From assembly GCF_002812205.1 (NCBI RefSeq), contig NZ_NPEA01000004.1, positions 186,001-250,000 on the forward strand: a stretch of DNA of 64,000 bases, written 5' to 3'. The DNA is from Leptospira neocaledonica. Its GTDB lineage: Bacteria; Spirochaetota; Leptospiria; Leptospirales; Leptospiraceae. Shown here in pieces: positions 1-7,576 of this stretch (the first letter of the stretch is position 1; each line of letters begins with the position of its first letter). A program made the position numbers and the translations under genes. The notes under the pieces were generated by a model. That model saw only the letters and a list, made by a program, of their open reading frames with translations. It did no database searches and was not told where the DNA came from.

Positions 1-2047
1 TTTCTAAAGGAGAAAGTTCCAAGGAACCTAACGCCAAAGAAAGATCTCGTCTAAATCTGCTCTTTAATACCTTTTCTTCGGGAAAGAAAAATCTTTCGAA
101 TGCACTTGAAATCTCGCCTAATCCTAGTTTTTCGGCAATCTGGACCGCGGCGGTGTTTTTGGATTTTGCGAGTGCTATTCTAAGAGAAATATCTCCGTCA
201 TATTGATTTCCGATATTTTCAGGCATCCAATTCGAAACCGAATTTTTATAGATCAAAGGTGCATCTAAGATATGAGTCGCCGGATTTGCGATCCCCGAAT
301 CGATCGCTTCCGAATAGAGAATCGGTTTGATTGTGGATCCAGTCTGTCTATACATTCCAGTGGCTCTCGGGAACTGGTTGTCCGATTTGAATTCCGTTCC
401 TCCATGCATAAGAAGAACATCTCCTGTTTGTGGATCTACTGCTACGACTGCTGCTTGTAATCCACTGTCGCCCCCGGTTACAAATCTATCCGTATCTATG
501 AATAATTCTAATGCAGGAGAAAGTTCAGCGACTAAATTCCGAAAAGGAGTTACATCCGCATTTTTACCGTTCTCCGTGAGTCGGTTTCGTCTAACTTGTC
601 CGCTCTTTAAAAGATTTTCCACATGTGTTTTGACCACCTTCTGCAATTCCGCTTGGACCGGTTGAGAAATTGTGGTATAAACTGAAAATCCTCCACTTTC
701 GTATATATTCGTATCCGGATACATCGCCTGCAGGAATTTTCTTACATGTTCCGTTACATAAGGAGAATCATCCTTACGATTTCCATACACTGTCTCTCCG
801 GGAGAACGAGTATTAAATGCCTGATAGATCTCTTGGATAGTGGGCCTTAGATCTTCTTTTAAGGCCCCGTCGTTCTCCAAAGATCGTAAGATCGCCTCTA
901 CTCTTCCGGAAGATAGATCAGGATTTTTTAATGGAGAAAAACGATTAGGGGCAGATGCCAATGAAGCCAGAACGATCATCTCCGCTACATTTAAATCTTT
1001 CGGTTTTTTTCCGAAATAGAACTCTGATGCACTTGCAAACCCGAATGCACCATGACCCAAATAAACATTATTCATATAATGTAATAGGATCTTTTCTTTA
1101 TCCAGGGCGGATTCCAGAGCATAAGCAAGCTGGGCTTCTTTCAACTTTCTTCCCAAACTTTTTTCACGATCGTTCAGAAGGATACGAGCCAACTGTTGTG
1201 TGATGGTAGAAGCGCCTTGTTTAAAACGAAAACTTATTATGTTTACGAAAAATGCACGAAGTACGGAAGAATAATGAATCCCACCATGTGAGAAGAAGCT
1301 GCGGTCTTCTACAAGTAGCACCATTCTTTTCAAATTTTCAGGATAAGCTTCCCATTCTAAATTACTGGTTTTTTTACCGAAAATTTCGGAAACCTTTCTA
1401 CCGTCTCTATCATAAATGACAGTGGGCTGATGAATATAAAAAATACTTAATAGACCTGGGACTTCCGCTTCTCTTTGGATAACCCCCATCCAGAAAAAGA
1501 TCAGGAACACTAATGCCAAAGGTAATGGAATAAGAACGAACCATATATTCGGACGGAATTTAGGAAATTGAAACCTTCTTCCCTTCTCTAATAATCTTTC
1601 GGATAAGGTTTTGATCGGACGATGGAAGGGTGTTGGTGATTCTGTTTCAGTTCTGACTTTTTGGAACCAAGGTCGATCTTCCGAAGAATTTTTAGACCAG
1701 GATTCTTTCCAGTTTTCCCATTTGGTTTGTAAACCTTCTATGAAACCCGCAAGTGGAGATTTTTTAGGAATTTCCTTTTGGATAGGACGAACAATAGGTC
1801 GTTCTCTTTCCTGAAATGTTGGAGGTCCAACAGGTGGCAATGGTATCTCCTCTTTGGGAGATTCTTTTTCTTGTATAACTTCAAGTGGAGAAGAGACGTA
1901 TTTGACCAATGCCTTTTGGCCACAACGATAACAGGTGAGTTTAAAAATAGTCCCCGTAGGAACTCCTTCCGGCAGCCTGGAAACGGTTCCGCAAGAAAGG
2001 CATTCAAACTTGGTTTCTGTAAGAGTGCGAACCCTGGTTTCCAACAT
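1..2047 (-). CDS. Class A penicillin-binding protein (PBP1A-like), C-terminus beyond window
   Basis: Bifunctional peptidoglycan glycosyltransferase/transpeptidase acting at the periplasmic face of the inner membrane. The gene is open to the left edge; 682 codons are visible. After a cytoplasmic N-terminus of about 165 residues comes one membrane segment (about 168-190), then a GT51 domain with the [10 protein letters not shown] motif near residue 246, then a transpeptidase domain with the active-site tetrad S571-T-I-K and a following S-K-N motif. The KTG motif would lie outside the window. Oddly, the N-terminus has two CxxC pairs (C16/C19 and C39/C42), like a small zinc ribbon, followed by a Pro/Glu-rich linker. 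The start is the first ATG of the frame, 48 bp after the ChaN-like gene, so the two are probably co-transcribed. Identity is firm; the zinc ribbon is inferred from cysteine spacing. Confidence 0.93.
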   Translation of the reverse strand, partial: MLETRVRTLTETKFECLSCGTVSRLPEGVPTGTIFKLTCYRCGQKALVKYVSSPLEVIQEKESPKEEIPLPPVGPPTFQERERPIVRPIQKEIPKKSPLAGFIEGLQTKWENWKESWSKNSSEDRPWFQKVRTETESPTPFHRPIKTLSERLLEKGRRFQFPKFRPNIWFVLIPLPLALVFLIFFWMGVIQREAEVPGLLSIFYIHQPTVIYDRDGRKVSEIFGKKTSNLEWEAYPENLKRMVLLVEDRSFFSHGGIHYSSVLRAFFVNIISFRFKQGASTITQQLARILLNDREKSLGRKLKEAQLAYALESALDKEKILLHYMNNVYLGHGAFGFASASEFYFGKKPKDLNVAEMIVLASLASAPNRFSPLKNPDLSSGRVEAILRSLENDGALKEDLRPTIQEIYQAFNTRSPGETVYGNRKDDSPYVTEHVRKFLQAMYPDTNIYESGGFSVYTTISQPVQAELQKVVKTHVENLLKSGQVRRNRLTENGKNADVTPFRNLVAELSPALELFIDTDRFVTGGDSGLQAAVVAVDPQTGDVLLMHGGTEFKSDNQFPRATGMYRQTGSTIKPILYSEAIDSGIANPATHILDAPLIYKNSVSNWMPENIGNQYDGDISLRIALAKSKNTAAVQIAEKLGLGEISSAFERFFFPEEKVLKSRFRRDLSLALGSLELSPLE

Positions 2048-2095
2048 CTCTATTAATGTCGGAGAGATCCGCTTACCCTACAAGCAAGAAAGTGT

Positions 2096-2953
2096 TTATG
2101 GGACGGGTTTTCTTTCGGTGATTACGAGGAAATCCGCCAATTTCCAATCTTCTTCCTGAAAACTTTTGCCTTCTTCAGAAGGAAAAATACTGACAGTCAA
2201 AACATTCAAGCCCATCTGTTTCAGCCGATACGTCAGTCCTAAACTTCTATCAGAATGAAATCTTCCGTTCACATGTACAATTTTTCTTTTTAACAAAAAG
2301 TAAGCCTCTGCGATCGAGTCAGCCATAGAAGCGTCCCAAACATATTGAGCATCTATAAACTTTTGTTTATCCGGAGAAAAACCTGTAGGCGCATGTTCTG
2401 CAATCATTGCAGAGAGAAGATCTTCGTATTCTTTTTGCCTGAATAAATTATAAGTGTATCGAGGTGGTAGAAAAGGAGATCTAATTCTATACAAAGACTC
2501 CAAACCTTGATGAGATACAAGATTCACATACTTTCTAGGAGCATTAGCTGCAAGCACTGGAAGATTTTTTTCTTTCGCAAAAGAAACCATTGGATGATAA
2601 TCCGTTTGGTAATTCGGCCAGAATTTTCCCGAATTCAAAAAACCTCTTTCGGTGATTTCTCCCTTACAATACTCATCCACCGATCTTTGCTGATCCTTTT
2701 CTAACATCTCCAAAGAAAGAAGAGTAGAATATACGGAACTTATCTTTTTGAATGCCTCCAACTTCCAAGCATGCCCGACCTTATCGTTATGCTCTTCTCC
2801 AAATATGATCACGTCGACATCCTTCGCCTTTTCAAGGATAGAAGAAAGGTCCACCTTGGATTTACTTTTTGAATCGTAAATTTCAGGATTAAAAGTTTGG
2901 GAGAATAAGAAAGAAGGGAAAAGAAGAAGGAAACAGAAAATACGAACCGACAT
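2096..2953 (-). CDS. ChaN-family (DUF399) putative haem-binding exported protein
   Basis: About 285 residues starting at the ATG that opens directly into a signal peptide (MSVRIFCFLLLFPSFLFSQ); an upstream ATG would add 25 non-signal-like residues. The body carries ChaN/Tiki-superfamily signatures: IIFGEEHND near the N-terminus, SLEML, and HVNGRFHSD near the C-terminus. The conserved Glu and His residues of this fold bind metal or haem in characterised relatives. The protein is probably periplasmic or envelope-associated. It precedes the PBP gene by 48 bp on the same strand. Family assignment is good; haem or iron binding is by analogy only. Confidence 0.8.
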   Translation of the reverse strand: MSVRIFCFLLLFPSFLFSQTFNPEIYDSKSKSKVDLSSILEKAKDVDVIIFGEEHNDKVGHAWKLEAFKKISSVYSTLLSLEMLEKDQQRSVDEYCKGEITERGFLNSGKFWPNYQTDYHPMVSFAKEKNLPVLAANAPRKYVNLVSHQGLESLYRIRSPFLPPRYTYNLFRQKEYEDLLSAMIAEHAPTGFSPDKQKFIDAQYVWDASMADSIAEAYFLLKRKIVHVNGRFHSDRSLGLTYRLKQMGLNVLTVSIFPSEEGKSFQEEDWKLADFLVITERKPVP

Positions 2954-3074
2954 GAAACTAGTTTGGAAATCGAAAGAAAAAAGAAAAGAACTTAAATAGG
3001 CATTACAATGTTGTAAATCGATCGACAAAGATACAAGAGATTAGATCTTTCTACCTGCTTTTACAGAGGTGAAA

Positions 3075-3773
3075 ATGAATACGGAAACAGTAATTATCAA
3101 CACAGCTCATGGAGAGATGCAAACATTCGTGGCTTATCCGGATTCTTCTCCTTCTCCTTGTATTTTAGTATTACAAGAGGCATTCGGAGTGAACGATCAT
3201 ATCAAAGACGTAACAATCCGATTTGCTAAAGAAGGCTATCTCGCTGTCGCTCCCGAACTTTATTATAGAACTGCTCCTCCAGGATTTTCCGGAAGTTACG
3301 AAGACTTTATGGGATTAAAACCTCATTTCAGCCAATTAACTCCTGAAAATTTGCAATCGGATCTGAATGCTGCTCTAGATTGGATCAAATCGAATCCAAA
3401 AAGTATCCCGGATAGAATTGCAAGCATCGGTTATTGTTTAGGTGGATGGGTTTCCTTTTTAGCGAATTCACTTTATACTTTCAAAGCCGCAGTTTCGTAT
3501 TACGGATCTAGGATCGTCCAGACTTCGGAAGAATATTCCCCAAAACAAAATGCACCCTTACTGTTGGTTTGGGCCGGAAAAGACAGAAGTGTGAAACAGA
3601 CACATATCGCTGCGATCTCCGAATTGTTAAAGAGTTCAGGAAAAAATTTTGTAGAGTTGGTTTTTTCTGAGGCGGAGCACGGGTTCTTCTGCGATGCAAG
3701 AGCGGCGTATCATAAACCTTCTGCCGCTCAAGCTTGGGCAATCACATTAGCTTTTTTGAAAGAACATGTTTAG
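3075..3773 (+). CDS. Dienelactone hydrolase family protein
   Basis: About 232 residues, cytosolic alpha/beta hydrolase without a signal peptide. The catalytic triad of the family is visible: nucleophile Cys in GYCLGG, Asp in AGKDRS, His in AEHGFF. Dienelactone hydrolases open lactones such as 4-carboxymethylenebut-2-en-4-olide, but many bacterial members have other ester substrates and no aromatic-degradation genes are nearby. The ATG at 3075 follows AGAGG at about 6 bp; an in-frame GTG two codons earlier overlaps that ribosome site and is less likely. It is a single-gene unit, divergent from the ChaN-like gene. Confidence 0.88.
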   Translation: MNTETVIINTAHGEMQTFVAYPDSSPSPCILVLQEAFGVNDHIKDVTIRFAKEGYLAVAPELYYRTAPPGFSGSYEDFMGLKPHFSQLTPENLQSDLNAALDWIKSNPKSIPDRIASIGYCLGGWVSFLANSLYTFKAAVSYYGSRIVQTSEEYSPKQNAPLLLVWAGKDRSVKQTHIAAISELLKSSGKNFVELVFSEAEHGFFCDARAAYHKPSAAQAWAITLAFLKEHV

Positions 3774-3799
3774 GAACTTCTACATTGTTAAAACTGCAA

Positions 3800-3815
3800 T
3801 GTTGGAATTCCTACA
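3800..3815. repeat. 16-bp dispersed palindrome, copy 1
   Basis: TGTTGGAATTCCTACA, a near-perfect palindrome of the TGTWGGAATTCCWACA family seen six times in this window. It lies just after the dienelactone hydrolase stop, facing the end of the glutathione peroxidase gene. Confidence 0.8.
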
Positions 3816-3830
3816 TCACAGTTGCACCGT

Positions 3831-3846
3831 TGTTAGAGCTCCAACA
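3831..3846. repeat. 16-bp dispersed palindrome, copy 2 (degenerate)
   Basis: TGTTAGAGCTCCAACA, 15 bp after copy 1. The arms are kept but the centre changes from GGAATTCC to AGAGCTCC. It lies in the gap between convergent genes. Confidence 0.6.
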
Positions 3847-3881
3847 GTGCATACAATAAGATTCCTCTATAAGTGCATCCC

Positions 3882-4427
3882 CTATTTCAGAACCTTCTCA
3901 ATTTCATCCGTGACTTCTTTGCTATCCGGTTCTGTGCCCGAACGAAATCTCGCCACAATCTTGCCTGCAGGAGAAATCAGGAATTTTTCAAAATTCCATT
4001 TTACATCTCCAGGGTCAGGAGAGCTGGAAGTGAGATAAGTATAGAGAGGATGTTGGTCTTCTCCCTTCACTGAAATTTTAGACATCATATCGAAGGTTGC
4101 GCCCTTTTTCACTCTGCAAAATTGTTCTATCTCTGCATCGCTACCAGGTTCTTGTGAGAGAAAATTATTCGCAGGAAAACCTACGATCTCAAAGCCCTTC
4201 CCCTTATATTTTTTGTATACCTTCTCCAAATTTTCATATTGGTAGGTATACCCACATTTAGAGGCTACGTTTACGATGAGTAAGGTTTTACCTTTGTATT
4301 TGGAAAGTGCCACATCCTTTCCTTTGATATCCTTTACAGTAAAATCATACACAGCCTTAGGAGCGGCGAATAGAGAAGAGGAAACAATCAATAAGGAAAG
4401 TAAGATCAAAACGGATTTGAAAGCCAT
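3882..4427 (-). CDS. Glutathione peroxidase-family thiol peroxidase, exported
   Basis: 181 residues from the ATG that opens into a hydrophobic signal sequence ending near FAAPKA; an ATG 12 codons upstream would bury the signal. GPx-family motifs are clear: peroxidatic Cys58 in [21 protein letters not shown], and WNFEKFL near the C-terminus. The tetrad Gln (usual FPCNQF) is Asn here. Such bacterial enzymes normally reduce peroxides with thioredoxin rather than glutathione. The signal sequence suggests a periplasmic peroxide defence role. A strong hairpin lies just upstream of the start. Confidence 0.9.
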   Translation of the reverse strand: MAFKSVLILLSLLIVSSSLFAAPKAVYDFTVKDIKGKDVALSKYKGKTLLIVNVASKCGYTYQYENLEKVYKKYKGKGFEIVGFPANNFLSQEPGSDAEIEQFCRVKKGATFDMMSKISVKGEDQHPLYTYLTSSSPDPGDVKWNFEKFLISPAGKIVARFRSGTEPDSKEVTDEIEKVLK

Positions 4428-4444
4428 AGTGGAATCATATACGA

Positions 4445-4476
4445 ATCCCGGAAACAGGTCCATCCGTTTCCGGGAT
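4445..4476. promoter_or_regulatory. 11-bp perfect hairpin in the glutathione peroxidase leader
   Basis: ATCCCGGAAAC pairs exactly with GTTTCCGGGAT across a 10-nt loop. It lies between the ceramidase stop and the peroxidase ATG, 18 nt upstream of that ATG. There is no long T run after it on the minus strand, so it is not a classical terminator. It could be an operator, a processing site or a translation-control stem. Confidence 0.45.
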
Positions 4477-4517
4477 ATTCTTTCGGTCTTACACCGGTTT
4501 TTTAAAAGAAGATCGTT

Positions 4518-6818
4518 TTATTGCAAAACGAACTCTTTGGAAGTTCCGGTGAATTTTTTGTAAGTCCAGAAAATTCCCCAGAATTGTTTCGCCAAACCGT
4601 TGTATACGACCCTGTAAGTTCCGGCTTGCTGACTACGTATCAACCAAGTGATCGTAACCTCGGATGTAGCAGAAAGATCTCCGCCTGTTCTTGCCCAATC
4701 ATAAGCGGTATACGGGTTATTATCGTTAGCTACAGTCGTCCAAGAACTTCCATTCTTCTTTTGGATTTCCAAATATGTGTAAGTATTCGGATCATAATAA
4801 GAAGAAAGAGATCCATCCAATTTTTTGTCCTGAACCACTCTTGGATGTGAACCCTGGAATTTGACCGTCACGCTATCCTTAGTTCTGTTATAGGAAGAAT
4901 TGGCATCCGTCAGGACTTTTCCGAAATCTCCTCCATCATTCACTATACCGTTTTGGGATAACCAAGTTTGCACAAACTGCTGGTTGGAAAGATCCGGCGG
5001 ATTCGGTCCTGCAGTTGTCGAACGATTTGCTACTATATCCTTTGCGATCCGATCGAATTCTTGGATCAATGCTGCATTTGCCCAAGGGCCATAAGCGGTA
5101 AATCCACCTTCGAAATTCTGAGCGGAATATTCTTCTCGAGTAGTTAGGTATTGTGCATAAGCATTTGCCATCGCTCCTACCACTACGTTGGAGATTCCTG
5201 CCGAAGCAAAAGTAGTCGTTAACTTTGCTTTCAACCTTCTTCCTGCATTTGTAGTTACTTCAAAAGGAGAAGCCACAATCGCTGTATTGCCTATCGTAAT
5301 CACTTGTAATGGAAGAACTACCGGAACAAAAGGTACTTGTGGATTCGGGAACCAGAAATTATCAACTTCTCCTACCGGAAGAAGTGTGAATTTTTCCTTA
5401 TCGCAAGCCTCATACTTTGTGGAACCCAATGCCAATTGAGCAAGTGGCCAAAGATATCCTAAAATTTGAGCGGCGCCGCTTAAGTTGGTTAAAGAATAAT
5501 TCTTCTTAACCCAGGCCCCGTTCTCGAAAACGAAATCGTTTCGGATCTCACCTTCTTTTGCAAATTCTACAGGTGCACCTTCTTCATCCCCTGCCAGGAA
5601 TCCACCACCAATTGTTGCCACGCAGGTCGTATTTCCAGTGCCCGTATCCCAAGGCATGGAGAAGGTTCCGATATAGGAAGGATCTACAGCAACTTTATTA
5701 TTCCAAACTACGTGAGAATGCCTATATCCGACATTTCCAGTAAGTACGGTGGTAGCCGCATTATATAATTCTAATGCTTTACCTCCTTGTTTGGTTCCAT
5801 GAACGATAGGGTTTTCTAAAGCATCCAGACTTGGATCTATATCGTTCGGTCTCAAGAAAGGTTTTGTAATATCGGTAGGATCGGGAGTATTCGGACTCAC
5901 GTCTCCCATAGGTCCCTGAGGGAATGCGGCCACAAAATTTCCGCCAAATGTGTTTTCTACCAGATAAGAAGCGTAACCCTTATTATCTCCATGTGCCCTA
6001 CGATTTGTAATTCCTAAAGAAGTTCCATGAACGGCGAACCAGTTTAGCAACCCGATCGGAGAACCATCCGTACCTTCAAAACGAAGCAAACTCATTGTCT
6101 CGTTTATATTTGTAGGATAATTTGCTTTATCCAAGTTCCAAGAATAAGCAGCCGAAGATCTATTATTCGCAAGATTGGAGAGATTTCCCGCAACAAATTT
6201 GATCCTTGCTTCTTTTCTGTTATTATAAGCAGTCTTGATGGCGTCCGTGATTCCGTTCACTACGATATTATAATGAACCTTATCAAAACCAATCACTCCA
6301 TTGAATAGATTGAATAAAGTATACCAAGAAATATTGGAAGGAGCAGAATGTGTATGAGTCGCGAATAAAAGAATATTATCATTATTAAACGCGGATCCAT
6401 AGCCGTCAGCCTGTAACTTTTTAACAACCCCCATCTTCACACTTTGGTACATATGGATCATATCGTTTGTAACGATAACCACTCGTGCACCACCAGGACG
6501 TTCTATTACGAATGCTCTGGAATAAAGTCTCATCGCCAAGCCTGACATCTGGTCACCAGGACTATTATATCCGGTGCTAGATTGCACAAAAGGTCCAGTA
6601 ATATCAGCCTTTGCAGCGCCCACCAAAAACACATCTGCAGCAGTAGATGTAGGTAAAGCGAGACTATTCAGAATTGGATTAGAACCGGATTCCGTAACTC
6701 CATTAGAAGAAACGGCTAGTTCTAGTAATTTATCGTCGTTTGACTTCTGATCACAACCGCTTAGGACGAGGATCAGAGCCAATGCCAAGGTTAAAAATTT
6801 CGTATGTTTGTTTTTCAT
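4518..6818 (-). CDS. Neutral/alkaline ceramidase-like lipoprotein
   Basis: 766 residues. The N-terminus is a lipoprotein signal with lipobox LSGC and Cys22, so the protein is probably anchored in the outer membrane. The body matches the neutral ceramidase family: GAAKADITGP at the start of the domain, HTHSAPSNISW, VHGTSLG and RAHGDNKG (zinc and catalytic region), and a C-terminal beta domain including FQGSHPRV. Known members cleave the N-acyl bond of ceramide. Here it could scavenge host or environmental sphingolipids or related N-acyl lipids. Its upstream region has two overlapping palindromes. Length is typical for the bacterial form. Confidence 0.9.
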   Translation of the reverse strand: MKNKHTKFLTLALALILVLSGCDQKSNDDKLLELAVSSNGVTESGSNPILNSLALPTSTAADVFLVGAAKADITGPFVQSSTGYNSPGDQMSGLAMRLYSRAFVIERPGGARVVIVTNDMIHMYQSVKMGVVKKLQADGYGSAFNNDNILLFATHTHSAPSNISWYTLFNLFNGVIGFDKVHYNIVVNGITDAIKTAYNNRKEARIKFVAGNLSNLANNRSSAAYSWNLDKANYPTNINETMSLLRFEGTDGSPIGLLNWFAVHGTSLGITNRRAHGDNKGYASYLVENTFGGNFVAAFPQGPMGDVSPNTPDPTDITKPFLRPNDIDPSLDALENPIVHGTKQGGKALELYNAATTVLTGNVGYRHSHVVWNNKVAVDPSYIGTFSMPWDTGTGNTTCVATIGGGFLAGDEEGAPVEFAKEGEIRNDFVFENGAWVKKNYSLTNLSGAAQILGYLWPLAQLALGSTKYEACDKEKFTLLPVGEVDNFWFPNPQVPFVPVVLPLQVITIGNTAIVASPFEVTTNAGRRLKAKLTTTFASAGISNVVVGAMANAYAQYLTTREEYSAQNFEGGFTAYGPWANAALIQEFDRIAKDIVANRSTTAGPNPPDLSNQQFVQTWLSQNGIVNDGGDFGKVLTDANSSYNRTKDSVTVKFQGSHPRVVQDKKLDGSLSSYYDPNTYTYLEIQKKNGSSWTTVANDNNPYTAYDWARTGGDLSATSEVTITWLIRSQQAGTYRVVYNGLAKQFWGIFWTYKKFTGTSKEFVLQ

Positions 6819-6895
6819 TTACCTTGCCTCCACAGTTCATGAAGTGGGGTAACCGAAATTTAAGGAAGGTCAAACGATTTTTAAAAAAGATGTAA

Positions 6896-6907
6896 GTAAG
6901 CGCTTAC
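6896..6907. promoter_or_regulatory. Perfect 12-bp palindrome upstream of the ceramidase gene
   Basis: GTAAGCGCTTAC with a central CG, the form typical of LacI/GalR-type operators. It sits about 80 bp upstream of the ceramidase start and abuts a second inverted repeat. Regulator unknown. Confidence 0.45.
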
Positions 6908-6948
6908 GTTCGAAAAAAGTATTATAAGTTTTGAATTTATTTCGAACG
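6907..6948. promoter_or_regulatory. Inverted repeat with 9-bp arms upstream of the ceramidase gene
   Basis: CGTTCGAAA and TTTCGAACG face each other across 24 AT-rich bases. The spacer could hold a promoter (TATTATAAG inside). Candidate operator for the ceramidase gene or for the hotdog gene transcribed towards it. Confidence 0.4.
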
Positions 6949-7048
6949 AAGCGTATCAATCTTTCAAGAGTTTTATAATTAAAATATAAGTGATCGGTAC
7001 ACTCATGTAAGTGAAGCTGCGAATTTGGCTGCTGTATAAAAAAAATTT

Positions 7049-7486
7049 TTATTTCTTAGCAATAAACCAATCGAAACTGAAACTAGCTACATTAGCTTGA
7101 GTTTCATCAAAAAGTTCCACTCCAACAGTAAGTCCCGCTCTTCCCTTTTTTTCTAGTTGGGCCATAAACGTCGCCCATTCCTGCTCATCAATAACTCCCT
7201 TGGAGACCACTCTTCCCTGAGCAGGTTTTTTGTATTTTACTTCGGATTTGCGCACTACCGGAATAATTTCAAAAGGAAGAGAAGCCACTCTGGAAAGTAA
7301 ATATTCTCCACCACTTCCTTCTGCGAGAGCAAATAACGCAGCAGCGTGTCCGGAGCCCACATGGTTTTTATAGATCGGTTTATCTTCCATGACTAAGAGA
7401 GCATCCTCTCCCTGTTTAGGCCTGGAAAGTTGGATATGCACATTGAACGGTATGGATAAAACGTCGAATTTCTCTGTCATATGCAT
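7049..7486 (-). CDS. DUF4442/PaaI-like hotdog protein
   Basis: 145 residues, cytosolic. The sequence fits a single hotdog fold: an N-terminal strand (FNVHIQL), a helix with NHVGSGHAAALFALAEG, and the RVVSKGVIDEQEW / AGLTVGVELFDET strands. Hotdog proteins of this type are usually acyl-CoA thioesterases. The start could also be the ATG two codons later; neither has a clear ribosome site. It follows the sigma-54 activator gene by 90 bp on the same strand and might be read through from it. Confidence 0.7.
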   Translation of the reverse strand: MHMTEKFDVLSIPFNVHIQLSRPKQGEDALLVMEDKPIYKNHVGSGHAAALFALAEGSGGEYLLSRVASLPFEIIPVVRKSEVKYKKPAQGRVVSKGVIDEQEWATFMAQLEKKGRAGLTVGVELFDETQANVASFSFDWFIAKK

Positions 7487-7576
7487 AGTTAGAAATTTCG
7501 TTCGTTTTATATCAAATCGAAAAGAAAGCGAATTCCGGATTTATTCTGAGATTCGTTTGTAAAACGAACTTTTGAA

